Of a stretch of 64,000 bases of DNA, positions 17,917 through 25,208 are shown piece by piece. The stretch is from AG25 sp035518815 (GTDB lineage Bacteria; Gemmatimonadota; Gemmatimonadetes; Gemmatimonadales; GWC2-71-9): NCBI GenBank assembly GCA_035518815.1, contig DATIXG010000109.1, forward strand, positions 19,729 through 83,728, read 5' to 3'. The notes below the pieces were generated by a model. That model was given only the letters and a program-made list of their open reading frames with translations. It made no database searches and was not told the DNA's origin. Position 1 is the first letter of the stretch. The number at the start of each line of letters is the position of its first letter. The position numbers and the translations under genes are program-made.

Positions 17917-18288
17917 TCATGCGCGCGGCTCGGAGTAACCGATTCGGGTCCGCAGAATGACCGCGTCCTCCGTCGGGAAACGGTAATACCCCGGCCGACG
18001 GCCGACCTCAGTGAACCCGAGCGCGGCGTAGAGACGCTGCGCGGCCGCGTTCGACTCCCGAACCTCGAGGAACACATTGACGACACCCTCGTCGCCGAGA
18101 CGCGATAGCATCGACTCAATGAGGGCGCGCCCGACGCCCCGGCGGCGCTGATCCGGCGCCACGCCGAGGTTCAGAATCTCGCCTTCGTCGACGGCGTGGT
18201 GTGCGATCGAGTAGCCGACGACCGCGTCGCCTACCACGGCGACGAGAAACGGTGCGCCGGACTCGGCGCATTCGTGGAAATCGCGCAC
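17917..18288 (-). CDS. rimI: RimI-like N-acetyltransferase (start uncertain; frame homologous upstream)
   Basis: A GNAT acetyltransferase that probably acetylates ribosomal protein S18 or related N-termini. Motif A is intact: LNLGVAPDQRRRGVGRALIE, then FLEVRESNAAAQRLYAALGF and the YYRFPTEDAVIL end. From the GTG at 18288 the product is 123 residues and lacks the usual N-terminus. The same frame upstream encodes the missing part (RPADVAAVVAIERIAFSDPW) up to about 18363, overlapping tsaB, but has no ATG, GTG or TTG. An ATC at 18363 would give 148 residues, the length I recall for E. coli RimI. Last gene of the radC-rel-uvrB-tsaE-tsaB run. Confidence 0.8.
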   Translation of the reverse strand: MRDFHECAESGAPFLVAVVGDAVVGYSIAHHAVDEGEILNLGVAPDQRRRGVGRALIESMLSRLGDEGVVNVFLEVRESNAAAQRLYAALGFTEVGRRPGYYRFPTEDAVILRTRIGYSEPRA

Positions 18289-18340
18289 CGACCACGGATC
18301 TGAGAAGGCGATCCGCTCGATCGCGACGACCGCGGCTACG

Positions 18341-19087
18341 TCAGCCGGACGGGCTGCTCGGATTCGGAAGAGGGCGCCCGTGACGAGCCTCCCATTTGAC
18401 TTGCGCCTCGGCCGGCCGGCCGTACATCGGCTCGGCGGTGAGCACGTCGACGACCCTGCCAGCGCCGTCGTGAGATAGCAGCGTCAGCAGCATCGTGGCG
18501 GCAGGGGGCAAATTCTCCGGTGCGACGGGGTCCGTGCCCGTCCAGGATCGCGCGGCGGCAGTGTAGCGGATGGCGCCGTCGCCCACCACCAGTCTGGGGC
18601 GTTCGGGCGCGACGCGCACGAACTCGTCCACCGTCATCACCGCGGGAGGGACGAGCGTCTCGACCCGTTGCGGGTGGATGCGATAGAGCGCTCCGTACAC
18701 CTGCCCGCGTAACGCATCGAAGCATGCGGCGATCGGGACGGGACCGACCTTCACCGCGGCGCCGGCGGCCGCCGCCAGGAGCGAGGGGATCGTCACCAGC
18801 TCGAGGCCCGCCTCGTGGGCCAGGCCTTTGGCGGCTGCCCACCCGATCCGCAAACCGGTGAAGCTGCCGGGCCCATCTCCCACCACGATCCCATCGAGAT
18901 CGGCGGGCCTCATGCCGACGCGCTCGAGAGTGAAATCCACCAGCCGCACGATCTCGGCCGCGTGCCGGCGTGCGCCCTGTACGTGGGCGCCGCTCTCGGC
19001 CCGCACGCCCGCCGAGGCCTCCCGAAGACCAAGGGCGACGCTCGCGATGTCGGTCGCCGTGTCAATCGCGAGCCAGTAGCCACTCAC
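18341..19087 (-). CDS. tsaB: TsaB, tRNA threonylcarbamoyladenosine complex subunit
   Basis: A 248-residue protein of the ASKHA fold that scaffolds TsaD and TsaE in making t6A37 on tRNA. Seen: LAIDTATDIASVALG at the N-terminus, HAAEIVRLVDFTLERVG, DGIVVGDGPGSFTGLRIGW and AKGLAHEAGLELVTIPSL, all typical of TsaB/YeaZ. GTG start. It sits directly after tsaE (20 bases) and overlaps the likely N-terminus of rimI, the common tsaE-tsaB-rimI order. Confidence 0.93.
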   Translation of the reverse strand: MSGYWLAIDTATDIASVALGLREASAGVRAESGAHVQGARRHAAEIVRLVDFTLERVGMRPADLDGIVVGDGPGSFTGLRIGWAAAKGLAHEAGLELVTIPSLLAAAAGAAVKVGPVPIAACFDALRGQVYGALYRIHPQRVETLVPPAVMTVDEFVRVAPERPRLVVGDGAIRYTAAARSWTGTDPVAPENLPPAATMLLTLLSHDGAGRVVDVLTAEPMYGRPAEAQVKWEARHGRPLPNPSSPSG

Positions 19088-19106
19088 CGGCGGGTTCCCA
19101 CTGTCG

Positions 19107-19535
19107 TCACCGAATCTCTTCCAGCTCTCTCGTGTCGGGATCGCTACCGTAGGCCAGTCGAAAGTGGCGGTCGAGGGTCGGCGCCCACGGTCCGGCGCGT
19201 TCCGGCCACTCGATCAGGATCGTCGCCCCGGCGCGTATCATGTCGTCGAAGCCCAGGTCTTGCGCCTCGGCCGGGGAGCGCAAGCGGTAGCAGTCGACGT
19301 GATAGACCGGGCGCCCGGCTGCCTCGTACTGATGCACCAAGGCGTAGGTCGGACTCGTCGCGGCGGCACGCGCGCCGAGGCCGCGACAGATCGCCTGTAC
19401 GAGCGCGGTCTTGCCGGTGCCGAGGTCGCCCGTCAGGCCGATGATCCGGGCAGTGGCCGGCGGCGCGAGGCTCCGGCCCAAGGCCTCACCGAACCGGCTG
19501 AGCTCGTCCGCGCTCAGGCGCCTGGGGCCGGTCAT
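19107..19535 (-). CDS. tsaE: TsaE, ATPase of the t6A complex
   Basis: A 142-residue P-loop ATPase. Walker A GDLGTGKT lies at about residues 36-43, followed by TSPTYALVHQYEA, VYHVDCYRLRSPAEAQDLGF and ILIEWPERAG, the family signature segments. It drives the TsaB-TsaD cycle in tRNA t6A modification. The ATG at 19535 lies 50 bases inside the 3' end of uvrB; no closer start keeps the N-terminal helix, so the overlap is probably real. Confidence 0.93.
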   Translation of the reverse strand: MTGPRRLSADELSRFGEALGRSLAPPATARIIGLTGDLGTGKTALVQAICRGLGARAAATSPTYALVHQYEAAGRPVYHVDCYRLRSPAEAQDLGFDDMIRAGATILIEWPERAGPWAPTLDRHFRLAYGSDPDTRELEEIR

Positions 19536-21504
19536 CGGCAGCCTTCAGCTCGAGGATTTGGTCCCGAACAAGCGCCGCGAGCTCGAAGTCGAGCTCCTCG
19601 GCCGCGGCCTGCATCTGCTGCTCGAGCAGCTGGATCAGCGCGGCCCGCTCGGTGGCATTCGCAGGACGGTGCACGGCCGGTGCCGGCCGGCTGGTCTTCG
19701 CGTCGGCGACGCGGGTGGCGAAGCGGACCTGATCCACCGATTTGACGATCGAACGGGGCGTGACGGAGTGCGCGACGTTGTACTCCCGCTGCAGCGTGCG
19801 CCGGCGTGCCATCTCGTCCAGCGCGCGCTGCATCGATCCGGTCATGCGGTCGGCGTACAGCACCGCCTGGCCGTGCAGGTGGCGCGCCGCGCGGCCCACG
19901 GTCTGGATCAGCGAGCGGTCGGAGCGGAGAAAGCCTTCCTGGTCAGCGTCGAGTACCGCGACGAGGGACACCTCGGGCAGATCGAGGCCTTCCCGCAGGA
20001 GATTGATCCCGACCAGCACGTCGAACTCGCCCAGCCGCAGCCCTCGAATGATCTCGACGCGCTCGATCGCGTCGATCTCGGAATGGAGGTACCGCACGCG
20101 CACGCCGTGCTGCTGCAGGTAGTCCGTCAGGTCCTCGGCCATGCGCTTGGTGAGGGTGGTCACGAGCACCCGTTCGCGGCGCTGCTCGCGCAAGCGGATT
20201 TCGTGCAACAGGTCGTCCACCTGCCCTTTCACCGGACGAACCTGCACCTCGGGATCGACGAGCCCGGTCGGGCGGATGATCTGCTCGACCACGACGCCAC
20301 CCGACAGCGCCAGCTCTTCGGTTCCGGGCGTCGCCGAAACGAAGATCATGCGGGGTACGAGGGCCATGAACTCGTCCATGCGCAGCGGCCGGTTGTCGAG
20401 CGCCGACGGCAACCGGAATCCGTAGTCCACCAGCGTCTGCTTGCGCGAGCGATCGCCTTCGTACATCCCTCCGACCTGCGGCATGGTCTGGTGGGACTCG
20501 TCGATGATGCAGAGGTAGTCATCGGGAAAGTAGTCGAGGAGGCACGCCGGCCGCTCACCTGGCGCGCGGCCTGTGAGATGGCGCGAATAGTTCTCGATCC
20601 CCGCGCAGCGACCGACCTCGAGCAGCATATCGATGTCGAAATGGGTGCGGGACTCGAGGCGCTGCGCTTCGAGCAGCTTGTTCTGCCCGCGCAACTCGGC
20701 CAGCCGCTCGCGCAGTTCCGCGCGGATCGCCGTGACGGCGCGCTCCACCGTTTGCCGCTGCGTGACGAAATGGGTGGCCGGGTAGATGGCGCAGCGCGTC
20801 AAGGGAGTGATCACGTTCCCCGTGAGCGGATCGATTTTGGCGATCCGCTCGACGGTGTCGCCCCAGAATTCGACCCGCACCGCCTGCTCGTCGTAAGCGG
20901 GGAAGACCTCGACGGTGTCACCCCGGACCCGGAATGTGCCGCGGTCGAAGCCCACGTCGTTCCGCTGGTACTGTACGCGCACCAGGTCTGCGAGGAGCGT
21001 GTCACGTCCCCGCTCTTCGCCCACGCCGGCGGTGACGAGGAGCGCCCGGTAGACGTCGGGGTCGCCCAAGCCGTAGATCGCGGACACACTCGCGACGATG
21101 ACGACGTCATCGCGCTCCATCAGGCTCGACGTCGCCCGCAAGCGCAAGCGATCGATGTCGTCGTTGATGGAGGAGTCCTTCGCGATGTAGGTGTCGGTCT
21201 GGGGGACGTAGGCCTCGGGCTGGTAGTAGTCATAGTACGAGATGAAGAACTCGACGGCGTTGCGCGGAAAGAAGGCCTTCAGCTCCCCGTACAGCTGCGC
21301 CGCGAGGGTCTTGTTATGGGACAGCACGAGCGCGGGACGCCCGAGACCGGCGATGGTGTGCGCCATCGTGAGTGTCTTGCCCGACCCGGTGACGCCCAGC
21401 AGCGTCTGGTAGCGGTCGCCGCGCGCGAGGCCCGCCCCAAGCTCGCGGATGGCCCGAGGCTGATCGCCTGCCGGCAGGAATGGTGAGACGAGATCGAACG
21501 GCAT
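19486..21504 (-). CDS. uvrB: UvrB, excinuclease ABC subunit B
   Basis: A 672-residue DNA-damage verification helicase. Walker A GVTGSGKT is at about residues 38-45, followed by the beta-hairpin region EFFISYYDYYQPEAYVP, SASIYGLGD-type motif (VSAIYGLGDP), LDYFPDDYLCIIDESHQT, motif VI region QTVGRAARH, and a C-terminal UVR domain (LIQLLEQQMQAAAEELDFE) that binds UvrC. Length is normal. ATG six bases after the rel stop. Confidence 0.97.
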   Translation of the reverse strand: MPFDLVSPFLPAGDQPRAIRELGAGLARGDRYQTLLGVTGSGKTLTMAHTIAGLGRPALVLSHNKTLAAQLYGELKAFFPRNAVEFFISYYDYYQPEAYVPQTDTYIAKDSSINDDIDRLRLRATSSLMERDDVVIVASVSAIYGLGDPDVYRALLVTAGVGEERGRDTLLADLVRVQYQRNDVGFDRGTFRVRGDTVEVFPAYDEQAVRVEFWGDTVERIAKIDPLTGNVITPLTRCAIYPATHFVTQRQTVERAVTAIRAELRERLAELRGQNKLLEAQRLESRTHFDIDMLLEVGRCAGIENYSRHLTGRAPGERPACLLDYFPDDYLCIIDESHQTMPQVGGMYEGDRSRKQTLVDYGFRLPSALDNRPLRMDEFMALVPRMIFVSATPGTEELALSGGVVVEQIIRPTGLVDPEVQVRPVKGQVDDLLHEIRLREQRRERVLVTTLTKRMAEDLTDYLQQHGVRVRYLHSEIDAIERVEIIRGLRLGEFDVLVGINLLREGLDLPEVSLVAVLDADQEGFLRSDRSLIQTVGRAARHLHGQAVLYADRMTGSMQRALDEMARRRTLQREYNVAHSVTPRSIVKSVDQVRFATRVADAKTSRPAPAVHRPANATERAALIQLLEQQMQAAAEELDFELAALVRDQILELKAADDRPQAPERGRAQPVR

Positions 21505-21510
21505 GCGACG

Positions 21511-23667
21511 CTAGGGACCTGCGTCGTGGCGGGCGACGTCGGTGACGCCTTTCACCTTCCGAATAGCCCGGATGACCTTGTTCAAATGGCTCTGGTTCTC
21601 GACCTCCACGAGCACCGCGCCGAGCACCGCGCCATCGCGGCTGGTGAGCTCGACGGACCGGATCGTGGTGTCCGAGCCGCTGATCGCCTCGCAGATGTCG
21701 GCGTACAGACTGCGACGATCCTCGCCGTGCACCGCGAGGCGCACGACGAACGTCTCGCCCTTCGACTCTTGCCAGTCGATTTCCACCCGCCGCTCCGCCT
21801 CGGTCGACAGGGTCAGCAGGTTGGGGCAATCGGCGCGATGGATCGAGATCCCCCGACCCTGGCTCACGTAGCCCACGACCGGGTCGCCCGGCACCGGCTG
21901 GCAGCATTGGGCGTAACGCACCATCAGGCCGTCGACGCCCTGAATCTTGATCCCGCGTCCGAGGCGCAGACGCTCGATGACCCGCCCCAGACCCGTCTTG
22001 GGAGGCTGGAGGTCCTCGGGCGCCAGGTCGGGATAGAGCGCCCGCATGACCTGCCCCACCGGGATGTCGCCGCGCCCGAGCGCCGCCTGCAGCTGCTCCG
22101 CCGTTCCGACGGACAACGTGGTGGCGGCCTTCGCCAGGCGCGGAGGGTCCGGCGGCTCGAGACGCCGACGTTGCACCTCGCGGGCCAGCATCTCGCGGCC
22201 GATCCCAAGACTGAGGACGTGCTCTTCCTGCTTGGTCCACTGGCGGATCTTGTGGCGCGCCCGCGCCGTGTGGACGTGGGCCAGCCAGTCGCGCGACGGC
22301 TTGGCCTGCGCGCTGGTGAGGATCTCGACCGTGTCGCCGTTCTTGAGCGGCCGATGGAGCGGCGCAATCCGCCCGTTGATCCGGGCGCCCTGGCAGTGCT
22401 GGCCCACTTCGGTGTGGACCGCAAACGCGAAGTCGATCGGCGTGGCGCCCTTGGGCAGCCGCTTCACGTCACCGCGCGGCGTGAACACGAAGATCTCGTC
22501 CTGATACAGGTCGATCTTGAGGAACTCGAGGAATTCCTCCGGCGTGTGCGCGTCCTGCTGCAGCTCGATCAGCTGGCGGAACCACGCGAGGTGCCGATCC
22601 AGCTCGTCCCCGCCCTTCCGCTCCTGATAGAGCCAGTGGGCCGCGATGCCGTACTCGGCGGTCCGGTGCATCTCCCGAGTGCGAATCTGGATCTCGTACA
22701 GCTGGCCCTCGGGGCCGAAGACCGTGGTATGCAGGGACTGATACCCGTTGGACTTCGGGCTTGCGATGTAGTCCTTGATGCGCTCCTGGAGCGGGGTCCA
22801 CTTGTGGTGGATCACCCCAAGGGCGTGATAGCACTCGGGAATACTGTTGACCAGTACGCGCACCGCGAGGAGATCGTAAATCTCCTCGAAGGGTTTGCCG
22901 CGTTTCTTCATCTTCTTGTAGATCGACCAGAGGTTCTTCGGCCGCCCGGTGATATCGACCCCCTCGAGCCCCGCGTTGGCCAGCTCGAGCGCGAGCGGCT
23001 CATGCAGGCGCTGGATTGTGCGCTCGCGCTCGGCCTTCTTGGCACGAACCTGTCGCGAGAGCGCCCGGTAGTCCTCGGGCTCCAGGAACTTGAAGGCCAA
23101 ATCTTCGAGCTCGGCCTTCACGCCCGCCATCCCAAACCGATGCGCGAGCGGGGCGTAAATCTCGCGCGTTTCGAGCGCGATCCGGCGCTGTCGCTCGGGA
23201 TCGAGGTGCTCGAGCGTCCGCATGTTGTGGACCCGGTCGGCGAGCTTGATGATGATGACCCGGGCGTCCTTCGCCACCGAGAGGAGCAGCTTGCGGTAGT
23301 TCTCCGCCTGCTCTTCGGCGCTCGAGCGGAACGTCAGCGACGAGAGCTTGGTCAGGCCATCGACCAGCGTCGCGACCTCCGTGCCGAAATCCTGCCGGAT
23401 CTGGTCGAGCGACACGTCGGAGTCCTCGACGACGTCGTGCAGCAAGGCGGCGGCGATCGTCGTCGAGTCCATCTGCAGCTCCGCCAGGAGTGTGGCCACC
23501 GCGACGCTGTGCGAGAGGAAATCATCGCCGGACTTGCGTTTTTGGCCGCGGTGCGCCTGCGCGCTGACCCGGTAGGCGCGGGTCAGCAGGTCCACGTCGA
23601 GCCGCTCGATCTGCGCGGCCACGGCCTTGGCGAGCTCGGGAGCGAGCAGCGGCACCGTGCTGGTCAC
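21511..23667 (-). CDS. rel: Bifunctional (p)ppGpp synthetase/hydrolase Rel
   Basis: A 718-residue RelA/SpoT homologue. HD hydrolase domain: AAALLHDVVEDSDVSLDQI and ADRVHNMRTLEHL. Synthetase domain: RIKDYIASPKSNGYQSLHT and AEYGIAAHWLY. A TGS domain follows (VFTPRGDVKRLPKGATPIDF), then a Cys/His region (VRYAQCCQPVPGDPVVGY, HRADCPNL) and a C-terminal ACT domain. The RxKD form of the synthetase motif and intact HD residues indicate a two-way enzyme, not a RelA-only synthetase. Start GTG at 23667 overlaps the radC stop (TTGTGACC). The same frame continues open to 24294, but that stretch is radC in another frame. Confidence 0.95.
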   Translation of the reverse strand: MTSTVPLLAPELAKAVAAQIERLDVDLLTRAYRVSAQAHRGQKRKSGDDFLSHSVAVATLLAELQMDSTTIAAALLHDVVEDSDVSLDQIRQDFGTEVATLVDGLTKLSSLTFRSSAEEQAENYRKLLLSVAKDARVIIIKLADRVHNMRTLEHLDPERQRRIALETREIYAPLAHRFGMAGVKAELEDLAFKFLEPEDYRALSRQVRAKKAERERTIQRLHEPLALELANAGLEGVDITGRPKNLWSIYKKMKKRGKPFEEIYDLLAVRVLVNSIPECYHALGVIHHKWTPLQERIKDYIASPKSNGYQSLHTTVFGPEGQLYEIQIRTREMHRTAEYGIAAHWLYQERKGGDELDRHLAWFRQLIELQQDAHTPEEFLEFLKIDLYQDEIFVFTPRGDVKRLPKGATPIDFAFAVHTEVGQHCQGARINGRIAPLHRPLKNGDTVEILTSAQAKPSRDWLAHVHTARARHKIRQWTKQEEHVLSLGIGREMLAREVQRRRLEPPDPPRLAKAATTLSVGTAEQLQAALGRGDIPVGQVMRALYPDLAPEDLQPPKTGLGRVIERLRLGRGIKIQGVDGLMVRYAQCCQPVPGDPVVGYVSQGRGISIHRADCPNLLTLSTEAERRVEIDWQESKGETFVVRLAVHGEDRRSLYADICEAISGSDTTIRSVELTSRDGAVLGAVLVEVENQSHLNKVIRAIRKVKGVTDVARHDAGP

Positions 23668-24347
23668 AACAAGCCCGTCTCGGCGAAACTCACGTAGCGA
23701 TCGCCTCCCACGATCACGTGATCGTAGACCGGCACGTCGAGCAGCCGTCCGGCATCGACGAGCTGCCGCGTCACCGCCCGGTCGTCCGCCGAGGGCGTCG
23801 GGTCGCCGCTCGGGTGATTGTGCACGACGATAATCCCCGCCGCCGCCTCCACGATGGCGGCGCGGAACACTTCCCGCGGGTGGACCAGCGAACTGTTCAG
23901 AATCCCCCGGGTGATCAGCAAGTCGCCCTTCACCTGACTCTGGCTTCCGAGCGCGAGCACGTGAAACTCCTCGACCACGAGGTCGCGCAGGCGCGGCGCG
24001 TAGTAGCGGTGCACGTCCGCTGGTGTCGCGATCCGGTGGGGCGGCGGGGTCTCCTCCGCGCTCACGCGGCGGCCCAACTCGAGCGCGGCCGCCATGCGGG
24101 CCGCCTTGCCCCGCCCCACACCCGGGACGCCCACCCACTCTGCGGCGGGCCGACTGGCGAGCCGCCGCAGCGAACCATCTACGCGCGCCAAGACCGCACC
24201 CGCCACTGCGAGTGCGTCCTGGCCTGCGCATCCCGTTCCAAGGACTATGGCCAGGAGCTCCTGCCCAGTCAACGCGGCAGGGCCGATGGTCCACAGGCGC
24301 TCACGGGGACGGTCGCGCTCGGGGTGCTCGGCGAGTCGAAGGGGCAT
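23664..24347 (-). CDS. radC: RadC-family JAB/MPN protein
   Basis: A 227-residue protein with an N-terminal helix-hairpin-helix part (GVPGVGRGKAARMAAAL) and a C-terminal JAB domain with the metal-binding HNHPSGDPTPSADD motif and an upstream glutamate (VEEFHVLALGS). RadC proteins were linked to DNA repair, but their real activity is unsettled. It heads a run with rel and uvrB; the rel GTG overlaps its stop. Length is normal. Confidence 0.92.
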   Translation of the reverse strand: MPLRLAEHPERDRPRERLWTIGPAALTGQELLAIVLGTGCAGQDALAVAGAVLARVDGSLRRLASRPAAEWVGVPGVGRGKAARMAAALELGRRVSAEETPPPHRIATPADVHRYYAPRLRDLVVEEFHVLALGSQSQVKGDLLITRGILNSSLVHPREVFRAAIVEAAAGIIVVHNHPSGDPTPSADDRAVTRQLVDAGRLLDVPVYDHVIVGGDRYVSFAETGLL

Positions 24348-24383
24348 CTCGCCAAGCTAGCCCGCCCCAAGCGCCTACCCGCA

Positions 24384-24409
24384 TCCGATCCTCTCGCACG
24401 AGGATCGGA
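24384..24409 (-). terminator. Hairpin after the beta-barrel gene (T-tract on the 5' side)
   Basis: A 10-bp stem (arms 24384-24393 and 24400-24409, CCGATCCTC/GAGGATCGG) with a 6-base loop lies 8 bases after the stop at 24418. On the minus strand a run of six T precedes the stem instead of following it, so it is not a standard intrinsic terminator. It may block RNase decay or act with Rho. Confidence 0.4.
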
Positions 24410-24417
24410 AAAAACGG

Positions 24418-25005
24418 CTAGAAGGCGAAGCCCGCCAGGAGCAGGAAGGAGCGGGTCTTGTAGCTGGCGGAGCTCGTGACGGTGCTGAGCTTCAAGTCCG
24501 TGAGGCCGTAGAGGTAGCGGCCTTCCAGGCTCAGCCCATGCCCCGCGCCGAGCCGGACGCCTGCCCCGATCACCGCGGCGTAGCTCGTCTTGGGACGATC
24601 GCCGTCCGAACAGTCGCCTACCCCGTCGTGACATTTCAGCTCGAATGAGACCTGGGGACCTGCATAGACGAACGGGGCCGCGCCGGGGGTCGGAAGCGTC
24701 GCCATCAAGTAGACCGGAACGTCGACGTAGTTCAACTCGCGCGAGTCGCCGCCGGTGGAGCTCTCGACACCCCGCTGGGCGTAGAGGGCCTCGATGCCGA
24801 GGCCGACCAGCCCGCTGCGGGACGGGCTCAGGGCCAGGCCGCCCGCGAAGCCGGTACGCTGATCCAGCTCTCCGGGCAACAGCCCACGGTTGGACACGTT
24901 GCCGTACGACAGGCCACCCTTGATACTCAGCATGCCCTGCGCATGCGCCGCTCGGGGCGCCACACTCGTGAGCAGGGCGGCGATAACCGCAAGTGCTCGT
25001 CGCAT
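24418..25005 (-). CDS. Outer-membrane beta-barrel protein, PorT/OmpW-like
   Basis: A 195-residue protein with a clean signal peptide (MRRALAVIAALLTSVAPRAA, cleavage AHA/QG). Alternating strands typical of an eight-stranded barrel follow (LSIKGGLSYGNVSNRG, GFAGGLALSPSRSG, PFVYAGPQVSFELKC, LSLEGRYLYGLTDLK), and the protein ends in FLLLAGFAF, a terminal aromatic suited to BAM recognition. Two cysteines (KCHDGVGDCSDGD) could form a loop disulfide. Start ATG 25005 with AGGAGG seven bases upstream; a TTG two codons earlier is less likely. Substrate or role unknown. CRP-like palindromes lie upstream. Confidence 0.85.
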   Translation of the reverse strand: MRRALAVIAALLTSVAPRAAHAQGMLSIKGGLSYGNVSNRGLLPGELDQRTGFAGGLALSPSRSGLVGLGIEALYAQRGVESSTGGDSRELNYVDVPVYLMATLPTPGAAPFVYAGPQVSFELKCHDGVGDCSDGDRPKTSYAAVIGAGVRLGAGHGLSLEGRYLYGLTDLKLSTVTSSASYKTRSFLLLAGFAF

Positions 25006-25122
25006 TGTCAATCCTCCTATCCGAGAGTCCGATACAAGGGCGCGGGGCGAAGCAGCCGCCGCGCGTCCCTCACATCCCGCCTACACTCGGTTGCGGGGAT
25101 TGTTGCTGACGAATGTGACCCG

Positions 25123-25138
25123 GGTGAGCGCGCTCACA
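25123..25138. promoter_or_regulatory. CRP/FNR-family-like operator, site 1
   Basis: GGTGAGCGCGCTCACA matches the CRP consensus TGTGA-N6-TCACA at 9 of 10 fixed positions. Its inner 14 bases are a perfect palindrome. It lies about 125 bp upstream of the beta-barrel ATG. Confidence 0.5.
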
Positions 25139-25157
25139 TGCGTTCCGCCTCCGCGCG

Positions 25158-25173
25158 CGTGAGGCACCTCACA
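25158..25173. promoter_or_regulatory. CRP/FNR-family-like operator, site 2
   Basis: CGTGAGGCACCTCACA has the same half-sites (GTGAG-N4-CTCAC) and matches TGTGA-N6-TCACA at 9 of 10 positions. Its centre is 35 bp from that of site 1. Confidence 0.5.
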
Positions 25174-25208
25174 GGCCGCGAGGTTGCGTGAGCGCTACGG
25201 CGCGGCGC

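Larger units (their letters stand above)
25006..25208 (-). promoter_or_regulatory. 203-bp regulatory region upstream of the beta-barrel gene
   Basis: This is the longest gap in the window. It contains the two palindromes annotated separately, two extra half-sites (TGTGA at 25114-25118 and GTGAG at 25188-25192), and the AGGAGG ribosome site at 25012-25017. I could not pick out a convincing -35/-10 pair, which would fit an activator-dependent promoter. Confidence 0.45.

Noticed and set aside
21526..23697. 723-codon plus-strand frame opposite rel.
   Set aside because: Composition is that of an antisense shadow; the minus strand holds an intact Rel with all domains.
23668..24294. A 209-residue N-terminal extension of Rel.
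   Set aside because: It is radC read in another frame, with Arg/Gly-rich nonsense composition. GTG 23667 overlapping the radC stop gives a normal Rel.
24384..24409. A canonical intrinsic terminator.
   Set aside because: The T-run lies before the stem on the transcribed strand, not after it. It is kept only as a hairpin of uncertain role.
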